Numbered from the stretch's first letter, positions 50,162 to 62,348 are shown. The stretch: 64,000 nucleotides of DNA from Galaxea fascicularis (GCA_948470475.1 OX419339.1:8103685-8167684), one strand, 5' to 3'. The notes: a model not told the origin generated them from the letters alone. Numbers and translations are program-made.

Positions 50162-50596
50162 ATGCGCCAACGAGTGACAAAACACGAAGACTCGCCGTCA
50201 TATTTTCTTCAAGACGAAAGACCAGTAACAATGACGGAACTCAGTGTGGCCAAAGTTTATGACTTTGACTTCAAATATGGCCAGAAAACTGCCTGGGAGT
50301 TCAACGAGGATCTAGCCGCCATCGATCGTAGTATGATGCAAAGCCCCAAACGAAATCGACACCGCTTCAAAAAGCGGAGGAAATATCCCAAATTTCGCTT
50401 TGTTCCTAGTCTAGAGGACATTCAAGAGAATGAACTGTTCGAGACACAACTGGAACACGTTAAGTTCAGGCTTGACAAAGATTTAGCCGCCATTCATGAA
50501 GAGCGAGCTTTGGGCTGTCAGGGGGCACCGCCAATGGAAGACGGTCGACGATACCGCTATAAAAGACGTTCAAGGAATTTCAACGGAGGGGCGTAA
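50162..50596 (+). CDS. G2: paralogue of G1 (144 aa)
   Basis: Single exon, ATG 50162 to TAA 50596. It repeats the G1 layout: DERPVTM, LSVAKVYDFDFKYGQ, NEDLAAIDRSMMQSPK, basic KKRRKYP, FVPSLEDIQENELFET, KDLAAIHEERAL and a basic tail RRYRYKRRSR. Identity to G1 over the core is roughly two thirds by eye, with gaps only in the first basic run and before the second DLAAI. The conserved blocks versus variable connectors indicate protein-level selection. Same strand as G1, 7.8 kb away. Unknown function; nuclear or nucleic-acid-binding role is a guess from the charge. Confidence 0.8.
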   Translation: MRQRVTKHEDSPSYFLQDERPVTMTELSVAKVYDFDFKYGQKTAWEFNEDLAAIDRSMMQSPKRNRHRFKKRRKYPKFRFVPSLEDIQENELFETQLEHVKFRLDKDLAAIHEERALGCQGAPPMEDGRRYRYKRRSRNFNGGA

Positions 50597-50839
50597 TCGA
50601 AGCGAGGAAGATGCCCTTAACGGCTGTACACACCAATCTACGGATTTAAAACGCATGTTCTCCCCTCCGAACAACAGGAGCGTCATTTCAGCATTCACTG
50701 GGGATAGAGATGATGTGGCAGTTTATAGCCAACAAAGACTCTGAAAATCATGTACTGAAAATAGCTATAAACTTTGTTGAGAAAGACAGAAAGGAAACAT
50801 TCTTAGGATTGTAGAACAACACCAAGAGAGATGGCGTGG

Positions 50840-50845
50840 AATAAA
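50840..50845 (+). promoter_or_regulatory. Poly(A) signal of G2
   Basis: AATAAA in GGAATAAATG, about 245 nt after the stop, followed by a T/G-rich stretch. Confidence 0.6.
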
Positions 50846-52025
50846 TGAAACTTGTGTCTTTCCATAAGTGATTTTACGATGTTTGTACTGATGTATAAAT
50901 GTTCATATATATGAGTAGCGGCGACCACTTTGAAACACTTCAATGTCGATAGCTAAGATCAGCCTCAGTATTTCACCACAGTTGTAAAGTATCTTGAGAG
51001 CTTTATAGTTTGACCTATAGTTATTCCGCAATGAAGACGTTTTTCGGTATCTACTCGATTGAGCTGACCGTCAATGTACAAAGCAAAGTTGAGGTTATAC
51101 CTGAGTAAATATACCAAAGTGACAAAAGCATTACATTTCAGTTATTTATTATCGCCACTCCCATATGCACTCATTGTCACTTTGACAGTTGATTGCGGCA
51201 ACTTTCAAGCTTTTGGCCCTGGTGTGTGCTTCACTTGTGGCCATACGGAATGCCGGCTTGGAATTCACCGAAAACACCGCAAGAATTTTGTTTTCCAGCC
51301 GTTTCGTCTACTGAACACATTTTTTGCGACTGCAAAAATTTATGAAGCACGTGACGTTCACTAACAAAGATACCAGGAGGCCAGACAAGACGAACGGAAA
51401 CGCTATCTTGATTTACCGACCAAACTGCCTTTGTTTTATAGTCCCTAACGATGCTGTCATATACCCCCAAATACGGTAAATTCTCTTCCTCATAACTGAA
51501 AAGCAGTGATCAACAGCCAAACCCAAGATATTGCTGTCTAAGTATATTCTGGGCGTTGTAATTTTTTCATGCCTCATTGAAAAACGATGCGTTGTGATAT
51601 TGCCTCACCATTTATCAAGTGAATACTCAAATGGCATTTTCTATAATTTACTTCAAGTAAGGTTGGTTCTTAGTAAATTAGTTTGGGTGCTTATGCACGA
51701 GAAACAGTCAGACATAACGTTAGAACAATCCTTAGTAAGGTATAAATACAACTGAAAATGAAACTGTCACGAGATATGCACACCCCACTTCACTTTTTCC
51801 TTGTCGGATCGTTGTGGTTAAATTCAAAGGACTAAAATATTCTGGAATTTGTTGAAGGTTACGTTTTTCCATTTTAGGTGTGTGCTACCGCCGTTTTCAC
51901 TTGATTTTGGATGAACTGTTTCCTTCCTTCTATAAATTCCAAAGTTCAAGGAACGTCACACGACTTGCATGCCCAAGTTTACTCCTTCCCTTTATCGAGC
52001 GCGGGTTTTTGTTGTGTCCACATAC

Positions 52026-52070
52026 CTTAAATGTTTTCGCAATGTTGCCGAGAGTTTCCACCTCAGCCAT
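52026..52070 (-). CDS. Candidate first coding exon of a minus-strand gene
   Basis: On the minus strand, AAAATGGCTGAGG opens 15 codons (MAEVETLGNIAKTFK) ending at AAG|GTATGT, a good donor. A TATAAAA lies about 50 nt upstream near 52120. An in-frame ATG further up would add 12 residues. I could not identify the next exon, so this may be chance. Confidence 0.2.
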
Positions 52071-55000
52071 TTTATATCCTTTTCTTTTAAACCAGTTTCG
52101 GCTCATCTCAATCCCGATTTTATAGAAAACTCGATCGAACAATGTTTAGCAGCAAGCTCTTCGGAGTGCGGAGGAAATTGCGACCATGTGAACACAAATC
52201 TTCTCTAGTGCCGTGTATATTTTTTTCCAGGTTTTTGCCAGAGAAAATCTAAAGTATTTTTCCTGAGTAAGACTTTTTGACTTTTTCAAGCCATTGTTTT
52301 GACGAATATTGAAACTTTTTTATTTATCTCGTGATTTTGCCCTTGTAAGAAGCTTAGTAAGGTTTAAACTAACCAGGGGGTGTGTCATAACAAGTCTTAA
52401 CTTAATATCCAATCCAACACAGACATGTGTCAAGTGTGCTACTGTTTCTCCGCCACCTGTCCATTAATTCTTTTACTCCGAACTGATGGTAACTGCTAAA
52501 AATGTTCTCCGAACTTCTGAATAATTTGAATATCTTACCAAATCCAAGCTAGGGCAGAAAATCAGTCAAAAAGGTTGTTAAAAATGATACGAATTCGCTC
52601 AGCATATCTGATATTGGCTATGCATATCTGCCGTAGCAAGCACACCGACGGGTACCAAGAGTCACGGTGTAAACTTACACCCAACTCGTTAGATGATCGA
52701 ACCATACTTAAATCATGCCTTTTTATATTTCCAGCATGTCTGAGTTTGCGGACCTGTCTAAAAAACTGTCTTCGTTAGGTTGCGTAGGTCTTATAATTCT
52801 TTCATCTCATTTCACCGAAAGCGGAAATCGGTTCACTAAACGGTCGGTAGCTAATATTTTAATGTTGTTTTTGTAGTTAGTTTAACTCTTGAAGTATTTC
52901 TTATCATTTGCAATTTCGTTTTTCTTGTAGTTTTGAACGTTGAACCATTTTTTTTTTATTAGTAATTCCTTTACGTTTTCAAGTTACATCTGTCAGTTAG
53001 AAACCCAAGCGAGGTGGGTGCCATGCAAGCGTGATTCAAACCAAACGACAAATGACAGTTAACGGAGCGAGTGTGAATCAGGTATTCAACCACCAAACCG
53101 CCAAAACGCTTCCTTTCTCTCCCTCTTTATAACCATAATTATAGAACTAGAGACCAAACAAACAAATTCTAGTTAGATTTTTACCACCAAAATTTGAATT
53201 CGTATCTTACAGACGGCATTTCTTTCTCCAACACACTTTTGTATTCGGTTTATTAACTAATTAATTTACCGTTGAAAGTAGATTTTCGTTGCTTCTTTAG
53301 AAATCACCAATACTTAACATCCTTGAAACAAATCCGCTTAGTTCTTGATATTTGCCTTTACAACGGTTCTCTTTACAAAAATGCTACATTCACGCATTAC
53401 AGTTTTTCGTCTTCTATTCGATGCTATCATATGAAAAATAAATTGTTTTAATGTTGCTCAACAAATTCAAGCGCAATCAAGACGTTTTGAACAGATTCAT
53501 CAATTAAAGCAAGAAATGAAAATCCACTTGTATAGTTAGCCTTACTGACATAACATAGGCCACTAATATCCTTCACACTTCCTTTATGTATCTCGCAGAT
53601 AAATTAATACTCAAGTCACATTTTTCTTCTCTGAACATCGCTAGAATCCTTGTTAGAACCCTACCCGAATGCTGACTTTAAATTGCACTTCTTTGTGACC
53701 TGACCTACTCCCCACTGAACCATCAAATAATGGAAATTCTACGTTTCGTTTCTTATAATTAGTCATAGCAGCCTCAAATTTGAGCAGCAAAGCAGTGAAA
53801 GTTGTTGTATAGTAGTCAAGGACTCTTCATCATTGTCAGTGTTTGCAAGGGTCGGAACGAACTTTCGAGCGATTGCGCGTGTAAATACCCCGCTCACACA
53901 CTTCGTAATTGCATTCCGCAGCCTAAGTCACGTTTTTGGCCTCTGCAATACTCCTCTGAAACGTTGTTAACGCTTTATCTTTTTGGAGAAGACTCTTGTA
54001 GTTCTATACTTGAGTACTGTATGATATATGTTATAATTCTACTTGAATACTGTATGATATTAATGCTTTCAGTCTTAGCACTCAGGTTAACATGTTCTAG
54101 CTGTTCTTCGCGGTTTTCTTGCACCAGTTACTCCGCTCTGGTAATATACGCAAAATCCAAGTCTTGGAGATCGCTAATTTTTCATGTGGCTCAAAATCTC
54201 CACGACGTTTAAGACTTCACTAGTGGACTTCACTTTTGGGTTGTCATGTACTTGCATGTGTAACTTCATTCCGATTTCGTTGTTTTTATGTGAGTATCTT
54301 CGATCACGTAATATCAGCTGATATTAACACCCTTGGGGCCGAAAGCATTTGAATTCTTTATTTACCACATTGAAAAGAACCCGCCCTTGACTTGACTACC
54401 GCTTCAAGACCGATATTTGCTCTCAGACAGACTACGGTTAAAATCTCTGAGCGTCCAGTCGTCACGGGAAAAGCCTGACAACAAAAATGATCTTAGATTC
54501 CAGCTTCATAACGCATCACTTTCTCGGCACATTGTCAGAAAATCTTAACACTGTAGTTTGTTTCGTACAATCCCGCTATGCTAACTAAGATATACTGATT
54601 TAATTTGTTGACTATGTTATACCTGATTAGTTTTAATTTTATTTTGACTAAGCCGGAATAATATAAGTTTTTGAAAGAGGTATTGCGCTGCGGTTAAAAA
54701 CCAATCAACAAAGAAGTATGTTGGCTATTAACTGCACGCACAGTGAATTCCGCACAGTAGCTTCTATTGGATCCTCAATCAAAAATGACCAGAAACCTCA
54801 ACAATTCAGAACAGTCCATAGCCAAAGCCTCATTCAGGGTGCGAGTTGTAATCCTGGATGACGGTGGATCCGGTATATGCTACATGTACGCTGTACCTCG
54901 GTTTACGATCAGGAAACTATATACGTACCTGAATCAATAGTAAACAAATTTATATAAACCGTGATATTTAGTTTCAATTGATTTTCAGTATTTATTGCCA

Positions 55001-56039
55001 ATCTAGAACTTGACAGTCTCCTCTCTTTTTTTTTTTCAATAAGGAGAGGAGACTTGAGTGTTGCCTTATATTGTTAAATTTTGAGAATGAGACTGAAGCT
55101 ATGACCTTGCCCTAGCCAAAACAACGTGGATGGGCTGTACGTGCAGAAATCATAAAATGAATAACAGAATTATCTGATGAAACATATATTGTGTTCGGCT
55201 CCGTATAAAAGCCTTATTTATCTACAAAACCACTAGGTATTTGGCATTAACTCATTAAGATTCCCAGAGGCACGTTTTTTGGCCAACTTTGAAAATTACC
55301 GTACACGTCTCATACCGATCTAAAAGACATGAACACTTATGATAAAGTTGATAATGGTGTGTTGCGCCAGGATTCCACACAATGTAGTCTGAATAAAACG
55401 TGGCGTGTTTTCTAATACACACTTGAGTGTCATCCGTCCCCTCCGTAAAACACTACAAGACCCAGCCCTATTTATCGCCATGCTATTATTGGCTTACAGT
55501 CAACTCTCTTGTAAGTGACCACCCTTACTGCATGATAACGTGGTCGCTTACGGGAGGTGGTCGCTTACGAGAAGTGTTCACTATGAACTACTATGGGAGA
55601 GCTGACTGTATTTCGCTAAGCGTTGATCCTTATATTTCGAGAAACCTTTGTCAAGATATACAGGGGTTCCAGCTTGAGTTTGTGCGTCATCTCCCTGTGT
55701 GATGTAATTTGAGAGAAGATGAAAGCTGTTAGTTTCCTTTTTTCAGTAGTATCACATGCAGTTCGGTATAGATTAGTTTGCCATACACGAAGTTAATTAC
55801 TGTTATGTGAGTGCAGTTGGGTAACGTAGATATGTGAGAGATGATGTCGTTCTTGGCCCAATGTATCAGAGCAGTGCGGCCGGTATTTAAGAAACATACT
55901 TCAAGGCTCGGCCTCCAGCCGTGGGTGTCTCGATGCGCCCGCGATTCTTCCCACCTTACTACTGCACGCGCATGGGTTTGACTATTGTTAATTAATAGCG
56001 GGTTGCGGGAAGTTTATAATTTTTCAAAGCGTGCCAAAG

Positions 56040-56861
56040 ATGGCGTGGTGGAACACGGACGAAGCAAGGTTTCTTCGCAAGTTTGAAAATGGTTTCTCCT
56101 TCGCCCTTATGAGGTTTGGACTTGATAATGAGAAACAGAGTCTGGCTATGAAGGAGCGAGCTGTTATTCTATCATTGGATCGCTGTCCTCTTCTTTTCTT
56201 AAAGAAAGATCAAGTGAACTCTCCGCAGAGCAAGGATGTAAAGACCGCTCATGATCTTGGCGAAAGACAAGAGGATGCAACAGTGAAGGATGGTGTTGAA
56301 AAAGGCGGGCGTTCGAACATCAACTCGTGCACGGTTCACCCAGGGTTCGCCCGCGAAACTCTCCTTTCTACGAGTCGTTGACAAAATCTACCTTTGACTT
56401 GCTATCGAAGAAGCGTTCTGTCTTTCTCACTGGAGATTTTCGGTAAGAGAGACGGCATTTTTGTTCTTGGTTACGAAGAGTTAATGAACTGAGACTCGTC
56501 CGACATGTTCCGTATCCGTGCGCTAACAGCGATGGCAACGAAGGAAACGCGCTATCAGAGATGGACAAGGAAGTGCTTATTTCTGCTGTTCCCAATGGCA
56601 GAAATGTTGTGTATGCCGTGCAACCGGGTAACTGGGCTTGGAGAGACCCACGACTGAGCTACTTTCCAATCCCTTATCAACTAGTTGAGAGAAAAACGGC
56701 AATTCTGTGACAGAGTGATTATTTACCGTCCACGAAGTAAAGTTACGTCGTTGCATTTTAAAAGTGGAACTTGCTAGACAATATATAGACATGACAGAGA
56801 CCCCAGTCGCAACCTCACGTAAAAGGTTGCTAGAAATGCACGAATGGACGAACAAAATAAA
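56040..56861 (+). pseudogene. Frame-broken coding region, origin unknown
   Basis: ATG at 56040 in AAGATGGCG opens 113 codons (MAWWNTDEARFLRKFENGFS...) to TGA near 56381. Coding-like sequence then continues in other frames: SPFYESLTKSTFDLLSKKRS to a TAA near 56445, then SEMDKEVLISAVPNGRNVVY and WAWRDPRLSYFPIPYQLVER to 56709, then LARQYIDMTETPVATSRKRL to 56873. AATAAA is at 56856. Several frame breaks in about 800 nt suggest a decayed single-exon gene, retrocopy or transposon ORF. Family not recognised. Confidence 0.4.
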
Positions 56862-57569
56862 GATGGAATGTTAACGTCTGTCTCCTAAAAAAAACGGGTG
56901 TATTCGTGTCCTTAGTACAATTGCATATGGCATACATGGGGATTGATTGCAAAGTGAAGGCAGTTTTTAATTCACTACCAAACTTAGAGAGAACAAACTT
57001 AGAGAGGTATTACAAGAAAGTGGGAGAGTAGTTTGGAGTAGCTAGAGGAATGAGGTGTAGGATTGTACTTATTTTATCAGTTGCAATGTTATGCTACAAC
57101 AATGTATGCAGTTCAGGCTAATTATAGTTATTTAACCACCTTATAATAACATAAATATTTTTGCTTTTACTCCTTATGTGTAACCATTTAATATGAACTG
57201 AAACTTAACTGTAACTTCAGTCTTATTTTGAAATCACTTAGTAACTGTAACTTCTAAGCGTACCGACCTAGATTAGCCTTTGCTACCCGCCGGTTTGCTT
57301 AAATTTGTATGTAAATTGTTTTTCCTTTGTTTGCAAAAAATGTAACATATTGATTGAAAGCATAGTTAATATATGTGGATGGTTATGAAACTCAACAAGT
57401 TTCTTTGTTTCATGTTTTTGTTCGCTTAGGCCTTGACCGTGCACAAAACTCGACAAAAACACACTTTTTTCGACAGGATAACCAATCAAAAGTTTCGACT
57501 AATTTATTCGGAACTAACTTGCGAACCAAAGACAAAAGATTGTGCACTGTCACGGTCGATTCAACATCT

Positions 57570-57717
57570 ATAGGTGGTTTTCACGTTACGTCATCGCCGC
57601 CATGCTGGTGGATGGTAAACAATAGATCTCTTATTAGCTCGTTTTGTTCGTCCACCAGCATTTGTACATTTCACCATTGTTATCTGTGTCTCTAGAGACT
57701 GGCTGCAAACCACCTAT
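57570..57717. mobile_element. Small MITE with TIRs ATAGGTGGTTT
   Basis: ATAGGTGGTTT at 57570-57580 is mirrored by AAACCACCTAT at 57707-57717, with TA at both edges. The interior has CGCCGCCATG and an inverted CCACCAGCAT/ATGCTGGTGG pair. Confidence 0.75.
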
Positions 57718-57799
57718 TGCGACTCCACTGTTCTTGCTTTTGAACTTTCTAGGGTTTCATAACCAGTCCCTAGATTAACTATGTTGAAAGACAGAAATA

Positions 57800-57823
57800 A
57801 ATGTATGTATGTATGTATGTATG
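57800..57823 (+). repeat. (ATGT)n microsatellite
   Basis: Five to six tandem ATGT units. Confidence 0.9.
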
Positions 57824-59605
57824 AGAGAATGAACAAGTATGTTTGGAATGAGAAGTTGATTTACGCTATTCAGAGTGAAAGTGAGTGATACGATTTTCTC
57901 TCCAACTTGGAAGATTTATTCTTACTAATTTTCGCTCGTATTTCGAAGACGTACTTCGCGCGAATTAAATTCGCTATTCTTGGAGGACAAAAGAGGCGAA
58001 GCGTAATTGATTTCGCGATTTCGTCATTTATTTCTGAATCTTGCAAATAACCATAAAGGCTAGACCAGTTGCACGTTTTCATAACTGTACTAGCAGTCTG
58101 GTAACAGAACAAAACAAACCACTTCAGAATTGGGATGAATACAAGTATTACTACGGATCTTCGAGGCGGGGAATGGGGAAGCTTTGTTGTTCATGCCAGC
58201 TTTCTCCCGGCCTTTCGCAATATAGAACTTGTATTGTTTATTACTAAGATATTGTATTAAATTTCAAATTTGGCGCATTCTATTTTTAGCGAGTATTAAA
58301 CTTCGCGCTCTTTTTAAAATCGTTCAAATCAGTGAGAATAAGGTAATTATATTTTACAGAATGAAAACACAATTAAGCGTAATTAAAATGACATTTCTTT
58401 GCTTTGGACATAATAGTTCCCTGGTTATCTCAAATACGTTCAAAAGTAATAAAGTCCACACTGATTTAGAAGCGGTAACTCTGATCGCGGAGTTTGGGCG
58501 AAGCCGACGTGCGAGGTCATGCTGTTGGTGACTGAAGGCAAGAAAAGCTCCCAGACAAATAGATATTACTGCAATCTCTGCAACAGCCGACCGGTTACTG
58601 AATTTTAAGTACCAGGTGTGAAAAAGCCATTTACGACAGGTAGACTGGAGTCTCCTTTCGTAATACTTAGTCTTACTTAGTACCAAAAAAAGAAAGAAGA
58701 AAAGAAAAGGAATTAAGACTTTGATCTTTAGGTATTGATTGAAATTCGCATATCTTTTAGCGCCTGCTACGACGGCCTAAACGAGCAAAAATGGAGACGA
58801 AACAACAACGTTTTATTTACGGTTCACTTTTTAGCAATCACATCTCGTTTTTGCTTATTCCTTGTCACCATAACCAAGCACTAAGACTCTAAATTTTCTG
58901 ACTAAATAACTAAGGTTTTTAAGAATATTCGAAATGAGGTAATGTATTTTTTAAGAAAAACTGAATAAATCATATGCATCATGTGACTATAAGTAACTGA
59001 ATGTGACAATGATCTTTTGGTATTCCGCGGAAACATGGATCATTTCACATCTTGAAAAACGCATCAAACTCATTGCACGGTCCTAGGTACACGCTGAAAT
59101 TCATTTTAATAACGTAACTATGCGTGAGTAGACAGTTTTTTTAGTGACGAGTTTTAAAGTAACTTGACAACGGATGACGGCTGATGAAGTCGAATTTAGA
59201 TAAATTTCAAATTCTCACTTCACTATTGTGCTTTAAACACATGCTGTCTTGAGGCTAGAAATACTTGTTTTGCATATATATTTCTCCTAGTTTCGAGCAT
59301 AAAACGGTAGGGTGTTACAAAGGGGAGAGAAGACGAGCGCCGAATACGAGGAGCGGTCGCGCAGATTTGCCTCGCCAGCGAATGATGTAATTGCCAAAAT
59401 AATCGATACCACGCTTGGAATCACGTGCTGTCACAAAAATAAACAGGTTATTTGCCATTCATCTATTCAAAACAAAGGCACACGAGTCAGCTGCGCTCCT
59501 TTCAGTGATCAAAATAACTGAGCGACGAATTTAAAGGGTGTTTCAACGAATCCATCACTTAAAAGTCATCGGTTTACTGAAGCGCCGCTGCGAGACGCCC
59601 AAAAA

Positions 59606-59977
59606 ATGACTACCGCTCTGGATCGTCCGCTTCCTATGGCCTGTTGGAAGGAAGAAACTGACCGAGATTATTGTCTTGTTTACGGTTTCATTTCTTCGCT
59701 TCAAAACGAGGAGTTGTCGACCGTGCGAAGGAGTCTGTACGAGAAATGTCTTCAGGGAAAACACAGCCTAGGTTGCAAGTGTTATTCGTCCGCAGAGAAA
59801 TGGCATCCCGACCATGATGGCGCGAAACTCGACGACGATTTTCATTCACACAAGGTCGTGTTTGACTTCATGACAGTACATCGAGAGCGGGCATTAAACG
59901 CGGGAAAACTGAACAAGGACCGTGGAAGGCGATGGAGAAGGAAACGTTTTTATTGCACCAAGAAGTTAAGTGAATAA
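59606..59977 (+). CDS. G3: divergent member of the G1/G2 family (123 aa)
   Basis: Single exon, ATG 59606 (AAAAAATGA) to TAA 59977. The ends match G1/G2: DRPLPM aligns with ERPLAM, and the C-terminal FMTVHRERALNAG...GRRWRRKR aligns with LAAIHRERALSCG...GRRHRHKR. The middle is unlike: the YDFDFKYGQ block is reduced to YCLVYGF, the KRRKYP and FVPSLEDI blocks are missing and it has six Cys, three of them in CLQGKHSLGCKC. It may have changed function or be under weaker constraint. A possible start-site motif CATCGGTTT lies at 59567-59575. Poly(A) candidate AATAAA at 60368. Confidence 0.65.
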   Translation: MTTALDRPLPMACWKEETDRDYCLVYGFISSLQNEELSTVRRSLYEKCLQGKHSLGCKCYSSAEKWHPDHDGAKLDDDFHSHKVVFDFMTVHRERALNAGKLNKDRGRRWRRKRFYCTKKLSE

Positions 59978-60367
59978 GGATGAAGTTATATTTTGATGGA
60001 AACAAACAAGTCGCGGCTTTATATATACATTTGATAATTGCTAACAAGTAGGACAGTGCTCAGTGTAAAACATAACACTTATGGACATTGTAAGATGTAA
60101 AGAACACAATGAGTAAATTTCAAACTCACCTAGTTCGTAGATGTAAAACACGATGAAGGTGTTATATAGTCGCTGTGAATCTGTCTTGTCTTGCTATAAG
60201 GAACAAGCTAATATGGTATTAAAGGATAAAACGAAGTTTTCTAAGGAAATACCCAAGCCATTGAGAGTCGAAGATAAAACTGATGTAAATTATAAAAGTT
60301 GTAAATACTGTAAGTATAGTGATATAATCAATACTTCACTTATTCGTAATATATGAATTTGTTAAAA

Positions 60368-60373
60368 AATAAA
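60368..60373 (+). promoter_or_regulatory. Candidate poly(A) signal of G3
   Basis: AATAAAATAAAT at 60368, about 390 nt after the stop; the first clear signal downstream. Confidence 0.35.
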
Positions 60374-61601
60374 ATAAATAGGGGAACAAAACGAAGCTGA
60401 TCTGCGTAAAGTTTGTTGGGCTTTTGGGGCGTAAAGCGATTTGCAAGTCGAATTGCATCATTTATTCACAGGTGAAAATGGTAGAAGCAAAATTGTCAAA
60501 AATGCACCAACAATGAAGCGTGTCTCGCGGTAACTCAGCCGTGAGAATTTCAGCCATATGAAAACAGTCACCGCTTCTAAACTAATTAATACCGATCGAA
60601 AAATGGGGCTTCGTGATCTGCCCCTGGTTTTGTTTATAAACATATTACCCAAATGGCTTATTTGACCTCTCCCACCTCTCCCACCAATATGGCCATGACC
60701 ATGTTTGAATAATAGAGATACCAGTCACATGATTTTTCCTCTGCTTTCAATCGGGACCCGAACGCTTTGTTAAACATCTTTAACCCCTAATGTTTGACAG
60801 ATTAAACCCGGTAGGTATAGTTGAACAAGAGAAAAGTTGGCAAAGCTGACGATTGGGTTTTCTCAATGGAATTTCAATAAGGGCGTTATCGGTTGAACAC
60901 CTGCGAGTAGAAAACGAAACGCTTTGTTGTCTGAAGTCGCGTCTGGGTTTTGAATTACAATGCGAATTGTAGAGGGTGAGTTGTCATATTTATTTTCTGG
61001 AAGATCTCAAGGCATTGTCCAACATGTCAAGATTTGAGTTCGCATTATCGTGGTGTTATTTTTATCACGTATTTCCGATCAGAAAACTAGACAACCGTAT
61101 GGGATCCTGCTGTAAACTAGGCGTTGTTCAAACAGCAAATGATCCTCAGTTGATGACAATTATCATACTAAGTACTATTGTTGAACATGCTCAGTTTTTC
61201 TCGACAGAACGTAGTTCAAATTGTGCGGATGATTTGGGCAAAGCGTTGCTTTAACAGAACAAAGCCATGATCAAGAAGCCACAACAAGCATCTTTTACAC
61301 TCAGACGTTTTTCGGAGTCCTAATTATATATCCTTTTGGTTATAATGACTGTCACTGGAATTAAACAAACATTCCCATTACTGGTGAAAACCTATATGGG
61401 CTGACCACTCAGTAGGGTCACCAGTCGGGTCGTTGTCAGCTAATGTTCTATGTGCCACATTGCCAGTGACTCAGTTTCTCCAATCATTTAATGATGTCCA
61501 CCCCAACTTGTCTTTTACCATGGAATTTCAGTGAAAACGTGGGTTCGATCTCTTACTTCGGCACACTCATCAGACGATCTGGAAAATGCTAAACGACCCA
61601 A

Positions 61602-61830
61602 GTGCAAAGGAAACCAGTTGACACAGGCCTCCTCCTTCGTTTGCAAAGCCACTTTGACATCCGTTACAAACGGGGCTTCATCAACACAATGGTTGATCGC
61701 GAGTACAGCCTGTATTTTACTAAGGAAGCCTCCTCGGGCATCTAGGCTGAATGCCGTAACAAACTGAACACTTTTCCTAGAGGATTAGAAATAACACTAC
61801 CGAAAAGATGTCGATTCTCTGGGAGCAAAG
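61602..61830 (+). pseudogene. Relic of a Penelope-like reverse transcriptase
   Basis: In frame from 61602 the translation reads VQRKPVDTGLLLRLQSHFD, then RYKRGFINTMVDREYSL. This is the characteristic Y/Q-RKP-T/V-DT ... H-x3-YKRG-x2-x-T/M-x2-R segment of the thumb region of Penelope-like reverse transcriptases (family knowledge). An in-frame TAG follows after about 52 codons and the catalytic region is absent, so it is a dead fragment. Confidence 0.6.
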
Positions 61831-62348
61831 ATCGACTCCAAACTGCAAGACGTTATGGCAAATTTTGATTGTCAAAGACATGAAGCCCCATATTGTGAAT
61901 TGACGAGGCGTTGTATATCACTTTCCACGTGATTCGTGTGATGCGAATTATGTCGGGTTGTCTGCTCGCGTGATACCTTCACCAATGCATTAACGAATCT
62001 CAGTGCCGAACATGGGTTCGATTGAAAGCACCCAATTTACCACCGTTTCAAATTCTTCAGCTCAAGAAATGCACATGCAGGTCTGATTTCTTAATCTATG
62101 AAATGCAATGCAAGCATTTCGAATAATGTAGCGTGGAATTTTGCATGATTCACTTTTTTTAATCAATTTATTTGTAACTTCGAAATAGACGCCTGCATAG
62201 TTATTGCAAAACCCAAAACACTAACGCTTGAAGTAGTGGAGCAGTTGATCAAAATAGTCTCTGTTCTTTTTTTCTTGGACTGTTCGGGAAAACGCAAGTT
62301 GTTTTCAACTGAAGTTGTTACTCTCTGTCATTAGTACCGTGGCCGATA

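Larger units (their letters stand above)
50850..59528. other. Gene-poor interval between G2 and G3
   Basis: Contains a candidate minus-strand first exon (52026-52070), a degenerate coding region (56040-56861), a MITE (57570-57717) and an ATGT microsatellite (57800-57823). A GTGGTCGCTTACG-containing stretch near 55490-55600 looks like a dispersed repeat. Nothing else is supported. Confidence 0.5.

Noticed and set aside
53802..54212. Open frame of 136 codons
   Set aside because: No ATG near its start, no domain, no splice context.
60153..60356. ATG-started frame of 67 codons after G3
   Set aside because: Lys/Tyr/Ser-rich, no similarity to the G family; more likely part of the G3 3' untranslated region.
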